DNA of 64,000 nt. It comes from Vogesella urethralis. Its GTDB lineage: Bacteria; Pseudomonadota; Gammaproteobacteria; Burkholderiales; Chromobacteriaceae. Where the stretch lies: assembly GCF_007644045.2 (NCBI RefSeq), contig NZ_VMDW02000075.1, positions 1-64,000 of the forward strand, written 5' to 3'. A model generated the notes under the pieces. It had not been told where the DNA came from. It saw nothing but the letters and a program-made list of their open reading frames with translations, and made no database searches. Position 1 is the stretch's first letter. Each line of letters opens with the position of its first letter. Below are positions 1 through 7,516 of the stretch, in pieces. Position numbers and translations under genes: made by a program.

Positions 1-73
<73 letters not shown>

Positions 74-239
74 ACTGAGGCGTTACGTTGTGCGTCAGTC
101 ACAACGTGGGGCGCATAATAGACGCCCGTTTTGGGTGTGTCAAGCATTGGTCCGCATTTTTTTGCCAGATGGTGCCGGGCTGCGGTTTGGCGGCCACTTG
201 CCTTTATAATGCAGGCTTTGTTTCGGGCAGGGTGCTGTC

Positions 240-1076
240 ATGTCGGTAGGGCATTACGAAAACTTTCCGGTAGGGTCCATCCTGTTGCCGCGGCGCATGC
301 GCCGGGCGGTGCACGCTATCTACCATTTTGCCCGCTACGCCGACGATATTGCCGACGAGGGCGATGCGCAGCCGGCAGAACGGTTGGCCGCACTGCAGGC
401 GCTGCGCGACGAGCTGGGCCGCATCGAGGCCGGGCAGGCGCCGCAAACCGCGCTGATGCAGCGGCTGGCGGCGGTGATTGCCGAGTACCGGCTGCCGCTG
501 GCGCCGTTTTACGATCTGTTGTCGGCGTTCAGCCAGGACGTGGAGAAAACCCGCTACCAGAATTTTGCCGAGTTGGTGGACTACTGCCGCCGTTCGGCCA
601 ATCCGGTGGGGCGGCTGATGCTGCACCTGTACGGCGAGCACGACCCGAAAAGCGTGGCGATGTCGGACGGTATCTGCACCGCGCTGCAGCTGATCAACTT
701 CTGGCAGGACGTGGCGGTGGACTGGAGCAAAGGCCGCGTCTACATTCCGCAAGACGACCTGGCGCGGTTTCGCATTGGCGAGGCGCAGATTGCCGCCCGC
801 GACGCCGGCGGCGTGTGGCCGATGCTGATGGACAAGGAAGTGAAGCGCGCGCTGGCCATGCTGGAGGCGGGCTCGCCACTGGGGCTGAAACTGAAGGGCC
901 GCCTGGGGCTGGAGCTGCGCCTGATCATCCTGGGCGGCGAGCGCATACTGAAAAAGATTCACGATGCCCGTGGCGATGTGCTGACGCAGCGCCCGGTGCT
1001 GGTGTGGAAAGACTGGCTGTACATGGTATGGAAGGCACTGACCGTACCGTACGCCACCAAGAGGAGGCGGGCGTGA
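240..1076 (+). CDS. hpnC: Squalene synthase-like HpnC (hydroxysqualene synthase)
   Basis: This is a 278-residue trans-isoprenyl diphosphate synthase-like protein. It has the first Asp-rich motif (D35, D36, D39 in DDIADE) and a second one, QDVAVD (D157, D161), both of which coordinate Mg2+ and diphosphate in the squalene/phytoene synthase family. In the bacterial HpnCDE route, HpnC converts presqualene diphosphate made by HpnD to hydroxysqualene in the cytosol or at the membrane. It is the first gene of a tight three-gene operon; its stop codon overlaps the hpnD start by 4 bases. The identification rests on motifs and on the C-D-E order, which is typical of hopanoid or squalene producers. A squalene-hopene cyclase gene is not in the window, so the end product is unknown. 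Confidence 0.9.
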   Translation: MSVGHYENFPVGSILLPRRMRRAVHAIYHFARYADDIADEGDAQPAERLAALQALRDELGRIEAGQAPQTALMQRLAAVIAEYRLPLAPFYDLLSAFSQDVEKTRYQNFAELVDYCRRSANPVGRLMLHLYGEHDPKSVAMSDGICTALQLINFWQDVAVDWSKGRVYIPQDDLARFRIGEAQIAARDAGGVWPMLMDKEVKRALAMLEAGSPLGLKLKGRLGLELRLIILGGERILKKIHDARGDVLTQRPVLVWKDWLYMVWKALTVPYATKRRRA

Positions 1077-1918
1077 CCCCCCAACAATATTGCGAAGACA
1101 AAGCGGCGAAAAGCGGCTCCAGCTTCTATAGCAGCTTCCGTTACCTGCCGGCCGACAAGCGCGACGCCATGGTGGCGCTGTACGCGTTTTGCCGCGAGGT
1201 GGACGACGTGGTGGACGAGATTCACGACGACAACGTGGCGCGTACCACGCTGGCGTGGTGGCGCACCGAGCTGGCCGCGCTGTACGAAGGCACCCCCAGC
1301 CACCCGGTAATGCAGGCGCTGAAGCCGCATGTGGCGGCGTTCGACCTGCCGCAGGCCTGGCTGGCCGAGATCATCGACGGCATGCAGATGGACCTGGACG
1401 TGCCGCGTTACAGCCGCTACAGCGACCTGCAGCTGTACTGCCACCGCGTGGCCGGCGTGGTGGGCCAGCTATCGGCGCAGATTTTCGGCTACACCGACCG
1501 CGCCACGCTGAAATACGCGCACGAGCTGGGGCTGGCGTTCCAGCTCACCAACATCATCCGCGACGTGGGCGAAGATGCGCGCCGTGGCCGGCTGTACCTG
1601 CCGGTGGAAGACCTGCAGCGCTTTGGCGTGCCGGCGGCCGACATCATGGCGTACAAGGAGTCGGACGCGTTCGACGCGCTGATGCGCTTCCAGATCGAAC
1701 GCGCCCGCGAGTGCTACCAGCGCGCGTGGCAGCTGCTGCCGGCGGCCGACCGCAAGGCGCAGCGCATCGGTCTGGTGATGGCGGCCATCTACCGCGCCAC
1801 GCTGGACGAAATCGAGCTGGACGGCCCGCGCAAGGTGTTGAACCAGCGCCTGTCGCTGTCGCCGGGCCGCAAGCTGTGGCTGGCGTGGAAGACCGCCACC
1901 TTCGGCTACAAGCCTTGA
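1073..1918 (+). CDS. hpnD: Presqualene diphosphate synthase HpnD
   Basis: This is a 281-residue squalene/phytoene synthase-family enzyme that in the known pathway joins two farnesyl diphosphates to presqualene diphosphate. It has the motifs DDVVDE (D44, D45, D48) and NIIRDVGED followed by GRLYLP. I chose the GTG at 1073 because it forms a GTGA overlap with the hpnC stop, it is directly preceded by a GAGGAGGCGGG ribosome-binding stretch, and it gives the family's usual N-terminus (TPQQYCEDKAAKSGSSFYSS). A longer upstream reading in the same frame overlaps hpnC entirely and is not supported. Its own stop overlaps the hpnE start by 4 bases, so translation of the three genes is probably coupled. 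Confidence 0.92.
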   Translation: MTPQQYCEDKAAKSGSSFYSSFRYLPADKRDAMVALYAFCREVDDVVDEIHDDNVARTTLAWWRTELAALYEGTPSHPVMQALKPHVAAFDLPQAWLAEIIDGMQMDLDVPRYSRYSDLQLYCHRVAGVVGQLSAQIFGYTDRATLKYAHELGLAFQLTNIIRDVGEDARRGRLYLPVEDLQRFGVPAADIMAYKESDAFDALMRFQIERARECYQRAWQLLPAADRKAQRIGLVMAAIYRATLDEIELDGPRKVLNQRLSLSPGRKLWLAWKTATFGYKP

Positions 1919-3213
1919 CCCCGCGCGTTGCCATTATCGGTGCCGGCTGGGCCGGCTTGTCGGCGGCCGTGGCGCTGGCGCCGGCGGCCAACCTGGTACT
2001 GTATGAAGCCGGCAAGGTGGCCGGTGGCCGCGCCCGCCGCGTCGAGCTGGACGGCATGGCGCTGGATAATGGCCAGCACATCCTGATCGGCGCCTACCGC
2101 GACACCCTGCAGCTGCTGCGTACCGTCGGCGTGGACCCGGCGGCACAGTTGGCCGCACAGCCGCTGGCGTGGCTGCAGGTAGACGGCATGGCCATGCGCT
2201 GCCCGGACTGGCCGGCGCCGCTGCACCTGCTGGCCGGGCTGCTGAGCGCGCGTGGCCTGCGCTGGCGCGACAAGCTGGCCATGCTGCGGCTGTTGACTTG
2301 GCTCAGGTGGCAAGGCTGGAAAATCGGGCAAGATGCGCCGGCTTTGGCCTGGCTAGCCGCCCACGGCCAGAGCGAGGCGCTGCTGCAGCGCTTCTGGACG
2401 CCGCTGATTCTGGCTACGCTCAACACCCCGCCGGTGCAAGCCTCCATGCAGTTGCTGGCCAATGTGCTGCGCGACAGCCTGGGTGCGCCGGCGGCCGACG
2501 CCAGCCGCCTGCTGCTGCCGCGCTGCGACCTGGGCCGCCTGCTGGTGGACCCGGCGCTGCAATGGTTGGCCGCACGCGGCGCCGACATCCGCTTGGGGCA
2601 CCGTGTCGCCGAGCTTGCGCCACAACCGGATGGTAGCTGGCGGGTGGACGGCGACGCCTTCGACGCCGTGGTGGTGGCGGTGGCGCCGTACCACGCTGGC
2701 GCATTGCTGGACCACGCGCCGTTGCAGGCCTTGCTCAAGGGCTGGCAATACCAGCCGATAAGCACCGTATACCTGCAATTCGAGGGCAGGGTGCGTTTGC
2801 CGGCGGTGATGACCGGCCAGGCTTACGGCTGCGGCCAGTGGTGGTTCGACCGCCAGGCGCTCAGTGGCGAGCCGGGGTTGGTGTCGGTGGTGATCAGTGC
2901 GCAAGGGGCGCACGACACGCTGACGCGCGACGCGCTGCGCGAGCAGCTGCTGGCGGAAATGCGTCGCCATGTGCCGGATTTGCCCCCGCTGAAAGCCAGC
3001 TGGCAGATCACCGAGCAGCGCGCCACCTTTGCGGCCAACGTGGGCTTGCCGCGCCCGGACGTGCGTCTTGGCGTAGAATCCGCTTATCTTGCGGGCGACT
3101 GGCTGTGCGCCGATTACCCGGCCACGCTGGAAGGTGCCGTACGCAGCGGCATCGTGGCTGCCCGAACCCTCATGCAGGACTGGACTAAAAAGAATGATGG
3201 AAACCTTCGATAA
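1915..3213 (+). CDS. hpnE: Hydroxysqualene reductase HpnE (FAD amine-oxidase family)
   Basis: This is a 432-residue flavoprotein that in the known route reduces hydroxysqualene to squalene, completing the HpnCDE pathway. The N-terminus carries the dinucleotide-binding motif GAGWAG, followed by an acidic residue at the end of the second strand (LYEAGKVAGGRARR), typical of amine oxidase/phytoene desaturase-like enzymes. The C-terminal segment AGDWLCADYPATLEGAVRSG is the second FAD-binding block of this family. I use the rare start TTG at 1915 because it makes a TTGA overlap with the hpnD stop and puts the Rossmann motif four residues from the N-terminus. No in-frame ATG occurs before that motif. 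The gene's end overlaps the next gene by about 20 bases. Confidence 0.9.
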   Translation: MTPRVAIIGAGWAGLSAAVALAPAANLVLYEAGKVAGGRARRVELDGMALDNGQHILIGAYRDTLQLLRTVGVDPAAQLAAQPLAWLQVDGMAMRCPDWPAPLHLLAGLLSARGLRWRDKLAMLRLLTWLRWQGWKIGQDAPALAWLAAHGQSEALLQRFWTPLILATLNTPPVQASMQLLANVLRDSLGAPAADASRLLLPRCDLGRLLVDPALQWLAARGADIRLGHRVAELAPQPDGSWRVDGDAFDAVVVAVAPYHAGALLDHAPLQALLKGWQYQPISTVYLQFEGRVRLPAVMTGQAYGCGQWWFDRQALSGEPGLVSVVISAQGAHDTLTRDALREQLLAEMRRHVPDLPPLKASWQITEQRATFAANVGLPRPDVRLGVESAYLAGDWLCADYPATLEGAVRSGIVAARTLMQDWTKKNDGNLR

Positions 3214-3949
3214 AGATTACCTGGCCGGCCGCGTGCTGTTGGTGACCGGCGCTACCCAGGGCATTGGCCGCGAAACCGCGCTGGCCGCTGCGGCGCATGG
3301 CGCCACCGTGGTATTGCTGGCGCGCAGCGTGAAGGGCCTGGAAAAAGTGTACGACGCCATCGTCGAGGCCGGTGGCCCGGAGCCGGTGGCCATTCCGCTG
3401 GATTTGCTTACCGCCAGCGACGACGACTTCAACACGCTGGCCTACCAGATCAAGCAGGCCGTGGGCCGCCTGGACGGCATCGTGCACTGTGCCGCGCATT
3501 TCTATGCGCTGTCGCCGCTGCGCGACCAGCGTATCGATGAATGGATGAACCAGTACCGCATCAACACGGTGGCGCCGTTTGCGCTGACCCGCGCCTGCCT
3601 GCCCTTGCTGGTAGAGGCGCCGGACGCCAGCGTGCTGTTTGTGGGTGAAACCCATGGCCTGCAGCCGGGGCCGTTCTGGGGCGCGTTTGGCGCGTCCAAG
3701 GCCGGTGTCAGCTACCTGGCCAGCGTGGCCGCGTCGGAGTGGGACGTGTTCCCCAATCTGCGCGTGAACCAGCTGGTGCCGGGCCCGGTCAATTCGCCGC
3801 AGCGTACCCGCACCCATCCGGGCGAGGCCAAAAACGAGCGCGGCGAGCTGGCCGACCTGATGCCGCACATGCTGTACTGGCTGGGTGCTGCCAGCCGTGG
3901 CCGCAGCGGTGAAACCACGGTGCTGGATCTGCGCAAGAAACTTGCATAA
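3194..3949 (+). CDS. YciK-like short-chain dehydrogenase lacking the catalytic Ser and Tyr
   Basis: This 251-residue protein has an SDR Rossmann fold: the cofactor motif TGATQGIG near residue 18, the structural Asn in RINTVAPF, and PGPVNSP after the last strand. The catalytic segment is unusual. Where classical SDRs have YxxxK, it reads FGASK, so the general-acid Tyr is F165 although K169 is kept; thirteen residues upstream, where the catalytic Ser should be, it has E152. The protein may therefore bind NAD(P)H without classical dehydrogenase activity, or use another chemistry. From memory, Neisseriales relatives look similar, so this may be a conserved subfamily and not decay. It overlaps the 3' end of hpnE, but a role in squalene synthesis is not implied. 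Confidence 0.8.
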   Translation: MMETFDKDYLAGRVLLVTGATQGIGRETALAAAAHGATVVLLARSVKGLEKVYDAIVEAGGPEPVAIPLDLLTASDDDFNTLAYQIKQAVGRLDGIVHCAAHFYALSPLRDQRIDEWMNQYRINTVAPFALTRACLPLLVEAPDASVLFVGETHGLQPGPFWGAFGASKAGVSYLASVAASEWDVFPNLRVNQLVPGPVNSPQRTRTHPGEAKNERGELADLMPHMLYWLGAASRGRSGETTVLDLRKKLA

Positions 3950-3958
3950 GGACAAGGG

Positions 3959-4624
3959 ATGCGGGCTTATCTGTTACTGCCGGCGTTGGCATTGCTGACG
4001 GGCTGCAACTGGGTGATGAACGTCAGCGGCCTGGCCGCCGAGTCGAACAAGGCGATCGGTGCGTCCTGCCGCCAGACCGGCCGTTCGCTCGAGGAGTGCT
4101 ATAACCGCAACCCGGATGCAGACAAGGCGCAGATTTTTGCCGGCTGGCGCGAAATGCACGAGTACATGAGCAAGAACAAGCTGGAAACGGTGGCGCCGCC
4201 GCCCGACCCGGTGCCACCGCCGGTGGCCGAGGCCGAGGCGTCGCAACCGGCCCCGGCCGAGCAGGCTCAAAAAAAAAGTGACCACGCCGTAGCCCCGGCC
4301 GCGCCGGCAGCCGCAGCCGCAGCCGAGCACGGTGCGGCTGCGGCTCATTCCCCGGCCGCCGCTGCACAAGCGGCGGTGCCGCAGGGCAAGCGCGTGCTGA
4401 CCAACGAAGAAGCCGAAGCGTTGGCCAAGAACGACCCGCTGATCGATTCCATCCTGTCTACCGTGCGCGGTGCCGAAAAGCAGGAGGGCGCCGCCAAAGG
4501 TGCCCCCAGTGCCACCGACAACCGCCTGCTGAACATCCTGAACGAGCTGGAGGCCGACAAGAACGCGCCGGCCGCCCCCGCCAAACCGGCCACCCCGGCG
4601 CCCAAGCCGGCGGCAGGCCACTGA
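3959..4624 (+). CDS. Putative lipoprotein with Ala/Pro-rich middle
   Basis: This is a 221-residue protein with a lipoprotein signal peptide (hydrophobic stretch ending in the lipobox LLTGC, Cys at residue 16). A short folded-looking segment follows, with two further cysteines (ASCRQTG and LEECYNR) and the motif IFAGWREMHEYM. About 60 residues of low-complexity Ala/Pro/Glu come next, then a conserved-looking helix (LTNEEAEALAKNDPLIDSIL), and the protein ends in a Pro/Ala tail. I do not recognise a functional domain. The linker could span the periplasm from an anchored N-terminus. It sits 9 bases after the SDR gene and 10 before radA, so it is probably in the same transcript. Confidence 0.75.
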   Translation: MRAYLLLPALALLTGCNWVMNVSGLAAESNKAIGASCRQTGRSLEECYNRNPDADKAQIFAGWREMHEYMSKNKLETVAPPPDPVPPPVAEAEASQPAPAEQAQKKSDHAVAPAAPAAAAAAEHGAAAAHSPAAAAQAAVPQGKRVLTNEEAEALAKNDPLIDSILSTVRGAEKQEGAAKGAPSATDNRLLNILNELEADKNAPAAPAKPATPAPKPAAGH

Positions 4625-4634
4625 TTTCCCCGAC

Positions 4635-6005
4635 ATGGCAAAAATCAAGACGCAGTACCAGTGCGGCGAGTGCGGTGGCACCTCGCCCAAGTGGCAGGGC
4701 CAGTGTCCGCATTGCGGCGCCTGGAACAGCCTGAGCGAAACCGTGGCCGCGCCGCCGGCTGCTGCGGCCAACGCCCGCTTCCAGAGCTGGACGGCGCAGA
4801 CGCAGCCGGTGCAGCAGCTGTCGCAAGTGCAGGCGGCCGAGGTGCCGCGCGAATCGTGCGGTATCGAAGAGCTGGACCGCGTGCTGGGCGGCGGCATCGT
4901 CAAGGGCGCCGTGGTGCTGCTGGGCGGCGACCCCGGCATCGGCAAGTCCACGCTGCTGTTGCAGGCGCTGGCCACCATCGGCAGCACCCGCAAGGTGCTG
5001 TACGTGTCGGGTGAGGAATCGCCGCAGCAGATCGCGCTGCGCGCCACCCGCTTGGCGGTGGACGCCAGCCGCGTGCGGCTGCTGTCCGAAATCCGGCTGG
5101 AGGCCATCATCCCCACGCTGCAGGCCGAAATGCCGGAAGTGGCGGTGATCGACTCCATCCAGACGCTGTATTCCGACCAAGTGACGTCGGCGCCAGGCTC
5201 GGTGTCGCAGGTGCGCGAGTGCGCGGCGCAGCTGACGCGCATTGCCAAGCAGAGCGGCATCACCATCATCCTGGTGGGCCACGTCACCAAAGAAGGCTCG
5301 CTGGCCGGGCCGCGCGTGCTGGAGCACATTGTCGATACCGTGCTGTACTTCGAGGGCGACAGCCACTCCAGTTACCGCATGATCCGCGCCATCAAGAACC
5401 GTTTTGGCGCGGCCAACGAGCTGGGCGTGTTCGCCATGACCGACCGTGGCCTGCGCGGCGTATCCAACCCGTCGGCCATCTTTTTGTCCAGCTACCGCGA
5501 CGACGTGTCCGGCTCCTGCGTGCTGGTGACGCAAGAGGGCAGCCGGCCGCTGCTGGTGGAAATCCAGGCGCTGGTGGACGACGCGCACGGCTTTCAGCCC
5601 AAGCGCCTCAGCGTGGGCCTGGAACAAAACCGGCTGGCCATGCTGATGGCGGTATTGAACCGCCACGCCAGCATTGCCTGCTTCGACCAGGACGTGTTCC
5701 TGAACGCGGTAGGCGGGGTGAAGATCAACGAGCCGGCGGCCGACCTGGCAGTCATTCTGGCCATGGTGTCGTCGCTGAGGAACAAGCCGCTGCCGGAAAA
5801 GCTGGTGGTATTCGGCGAAGTGGGCCTGTCCGGCGAGGTGCGGCCGGTAACACGTGGCCAGGAACGCCTGAAAGAGGCGGCCAAGCTGGGCTTTACCCGC
5901 GCCATCGTGCCGGCGGCCAACAAGCCGCGGCAGGATATCGATGGCCTGGAAGTGATTGCCGTGGAGCGGCTGTCTGAGGCCGTCGATTATTGTGTGCGCC
6001 GTTAG
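4635..6005 (+). CDS. radA: DNA repair protein RadA (Sms)
   Basis: This 456-residue protein has the full RadA architecture. An N-terminal zinc finger uses C10, C13, C24 and C27. A RecA-like ATPase follows, with Walker A GGDPGIGKST at residues 97-106, a Walker B strand (VAVIDSIQT) and the RadA-specific KNRFG motif. The C-terminal Lon-like domain carries the sequence GGVKINEPAADLA. In known bacteria RadA is a hexameric DnaB-like motor that extends D-loops in recombination and natural transformation. That is notable here because the window also carries a candidate uptake-sequence motif. Length and all key motifs are normal. Confidence 0.97.
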   Translation: MAKIKTQYQCGECGGTSPKWQGQCPHCGAWNSLSETVAAPPAAAANARFQSWTAQTQPVQQLSQVQAAEVPRESCGIEELDRVLGGGIVKGAVVLLGGDPGIGKSTLLLQALATIGSTRKVLYVSGEESPQQIALRATRLAVDASRVRLLSEIRLEAIIPTLQAEMPEVAVIDSIQTLYSDQVTSAPGSVSQVRECAAQLTRIAKQSGITIILVGHVTKEGSLAGPRVLEHIVDTVLYFEGDSHSSYRMIRAIKNRFGAANELGVFAMTDRGLRGVSNPSAIFLSSYRDDVSGSCVLVTQEGSRPLLVEIQALVDDAHGFQPKRLSVGLEQNRLAMLMAVLNRHASIACFDQDVFLNAVGGVKINEPAADLAVILAMVSSLRNKPLPEKLVVFGEVGLSGEVRPVTRGQERLKEAAKLGFTRAIVPAANKPRQDIDGLEVIAVERLSEAVDYCVRR

Positions 6006-6012
6006 GATCGCC

Positions 6013-6576
6013 ATGACCATTACCCCGCAACAGATCGAAGCCGAACGCCCCTACTTGCTGCGCTATGCGCGGGCGCAGCTGCAAGACCAGGCCGCCGCCG
6101 AAGACGCGGTGCAGGACGCGCTGCTGGCGGCGCTGGAAGGGCAGGCGCGCTTTGCCGGCCAATCCAGCGTGCGCACTTGGCTCACGTCCATCCTGCGTTT
6201 CAAACTGGTGGATGTCATTCGCCGTCAGGGGCGCGAGCAGGCTACCGACCTGAGCGAAGACACCGACTTGTCCGACCTGGACGGCCTGTTCGATGGCCAT
6301 GGCGCCTGGCAGCAGGCGGTGCGCGCCTGGGGCGTGCCGGAGGAGGGCTTGCTGGCCAAGCAGTTCTGGCAGGTGTACCAGCAGTGCGCGCAGGCGATGC
6401 CCAAACGCACGGCGATGGTGTTTGCCATGCGCGAGGTCATGGACATGGACATCGCCGAGATTTGTCAGAATTTATCGATTACGGCGACTAACTGTTCGGT
6501 AATGTTGTACCGCGCACGCATGAGCCTGCGCGAATGCCTGGAGACGCGCTGGTTTCAGCAGGAGGTAGCCCGATGA
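6013..6576 (+). CDS. ECF-like sigma-70 family factor
   Basis: This 187-residue protein has sigma region 2 (ARAQLQDQAAAEDAVQDALLAAL, then the -10 recognition helix segment SSVRTWLTSILRFKLVDVIRR) and sigma region 4 (MPKRTAMVFAMREVMDMDIAEICQNL, then a helix-turn-helix ending NCSVMLYRARMSLRECL). It lacks regions 1 and 3, as extracytoplasmic-function sigma factors do. The stop codon overlaps the start of a small zinc-finger anti-sigma gene, the usual arrangement for a sigma/anti-sigma pair. The stimulus and regulon cannot be read from the sequence. The gene follows radA by 7 bases and could be part of that transcript. The ATG at 6013 gives a normal region 2 start. Confidence 0.88.
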   Translation: MTITPQQIEAERPYLLRYARAQLQDQAAAEDAVQDALLAALEGQARFAGQSSVRTWLTSILRFKLVDVIRRQGREQATDLSEDTDLSDLDGLFDGHGAWQQAVRAWGVPEEGLLAKQFWQVYQQCAQAMPKRTAMVFAMREVMDMDIAEICQNLSITATNCSVMLYRARMSLRECLETRWFQQEVAR

Positions 6577-6749
6577 TGATGAATTGCCAGCAGGCTAGCC
6601 GCCTGATTTCGGATGGCATGGACCGCCCGCTGACACGTAGCGAACAGGTGCGCTTGTCGTTTCACCTGCTGATGTGTCGCAACTGCCGCCACTTCCGCCA
6701 GCAGCTGCAGCAGTTGCGCCAGGGCATTCGCCGCGCCCGCGACGAGTAG
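6573..6749 (+). CDS. Small zf-HC2 anti-sigma factor
   Basis: This is a 58-residue protein containing the zinc-binding anti-sigma signature HLLMCRNC (H-x3-C-x2-C), with an additional Cys near the N-terminus (NCQQ). It has no transmembrane segment, so it is a cytoplasmic anti-sigma factor and not a membrane-anchored one. The first of three consecutive ATGs (6573) overlaps the sigma-factor stop as ATGA; a GGAGG sequence lies 9 bases upstream. The likely role is to hold the upstream sigma factor inactive until zinc is lost or the thiols are oxidised. That redox idea is inferred from characterised ZAS proteins. Confidence 0.82.
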   Translation: MMMNCQQASRLISDGMDRPLTRSEQVRLSFHLLMCRNCRHFRQQLQQLRQGIRRARDE

Positions 6750-6783
6750 GCGCAGGCGGCATGTGGCCGCAGACGATGCCCCG

Positions 6784-6819
6784 AAAAAGACGGCCAGCGC
6801 GCTACCCGCCGCTGGCCGT
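6784..6819 (-). terminator. Rho-independent terminator of the DUF2325 gene
   Basis: On the minus strand, ACGGCCAGCG and CGCTGGCCGT form a 10-bp stem around a 10-base loop, followed one base later by five T residues (AAAAA at 6784-6788 on the plus strand). It lies about 75 bases beyond the stop of the minus-strand gene ending at 6895. It may also stop transcripts arriving from the anti-sigma gene. Confidence 0.75.
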
Positions 6820-6894
6820 ATCACATGAAGAGGAAGCGATCGTCCGCGTACGGACACGGTCGGGCCGGGCAGGGCCGGCCCTGGGGTAACTTGA

Positions 6895-7257
6895 TCAGTG
6901 CTTGCGCGCCTTGCCGCCGTGGCTGGCTTTCTGGCAGGCATTCGGGCAGCTGGCACAGTGCGCTTTTTCGGCAATGCCGACACAGTCCAGCTGCTGCTTC
7001 AGCGAGCACACCGAACGGCGGCAGGCAATGAAGCGCACTTTTTCTTCGTTGGCCAGTTCGCGGAAGTGCTTCATCACGTTGTGGCCGAGGAAGTCGGTAA
7101 ACAGGATCAGCAGGTCGGTGCCGGCCGGCAGGCGGTCCAGCTTGCGCTGGTGCGAGCTGTTGCGGCCGCTCAGGTGCTTGTGGATGCTGATGCCGTATTC
7201 GTCCAGCACGCCCGGGATATTGCCCAAAGTATCTGCGCCTACCAGCATGGCATTCAT
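6895..7257 (-). CDS. DUF2325 protein with Cys-rich tail
   Basis: This 120-residue protein starts MNAMLVGADTLGNIP, the beta-strand plus nucleotide-loop-like N-terminus of DUF2325 proteins, continues with a conserved DLLILFTDFLGHN segment, and ends in a cluster of cysteines (C-x4-C, a lone C, C-x2-C-x3-C) in roughly the last 40 residues. The function of DUF2325 is not established. The Cys cluster could bind a metal or an Fe-S cluster. The upstream region contains AT-rich Fur-box-like repeats shared with the divergent TonB-dependent receptor gene, so expression under iron limitation is likely. A rho-independent terminator follows the gene. Confidence 0.75.
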   Translation of the reverse strand: MNAMLVGADTLGNIPGVLDEYGISIHKHLSGRNSSHQRKLDRLPAGTDLLILFTDFLGHNVMKHFRELANEEKVRFIACRRSVCSLKQQLDCVGIAEKAHCASCPNACQKASHGGKARKH

Positions 7258-7298
7258 GTTGCGACTCCTGCATTGGTGAATTCGATGCGTGGATGATA

Positions 7299-7340
7299 TC
7301 CATTCTCATTCTTGTTATCAAGAATAATTCTCATTAAAAG
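7299..7340. promoter_or_regulatory. Fur-box-like repeats between divergent iron genes
   Basis: This AT-rich stretch in GC-rich surroundings contains overlapping imperfect copies of the Fur consensus (GATAATGATAATCATTATC). One is CATTCTCATTCTTGTTATC, read on the minus strand as GATAACAAGAATGAGAATG. The other is GAATAATTCTCATT. It lies 42-83 bases upstream of the DUF2325 start and between two iron-type genes. Binding is predicted only from similarity. Confidence 0.6.
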
Positions 7341-7428
7341 TTTGTGACTGTCGCGCAAATATGACATTGGTCGTGATGGTGCCGCCTGTGTCGGTTTTGT
7401 CCGACTTTGTAGCAGGGTTGATGTTGAA

Positions 7429-7447
7429 AATAACAATCAGTATTATT
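7429..7447. promoter_or_regulatory. Second Fur-box-like site upstream of the TonB-dependent receptor
   Basis: AATAACAATCAGTATTATT matches the 19-base Fur consensus at about 12 positions and lies roughly 70 bases before the receptor start. It is weaker than the site at 45213. Confidence 0.45.
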
Positions 7448-7516
7448 CCGCGCCCAACGATAACAGCCGTGCCGCCACGACGGCCACGGCAGCCAACCCT
7501 CTCCGGACCCGAACGC

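Noticed and set aside
131-1918. A 595-residue protein covering hpnC and hpnD in one frame
   Set aside because: The upstream half is a non-coding frame across hpnC; HpnD homology begins at the GTG at 1073.
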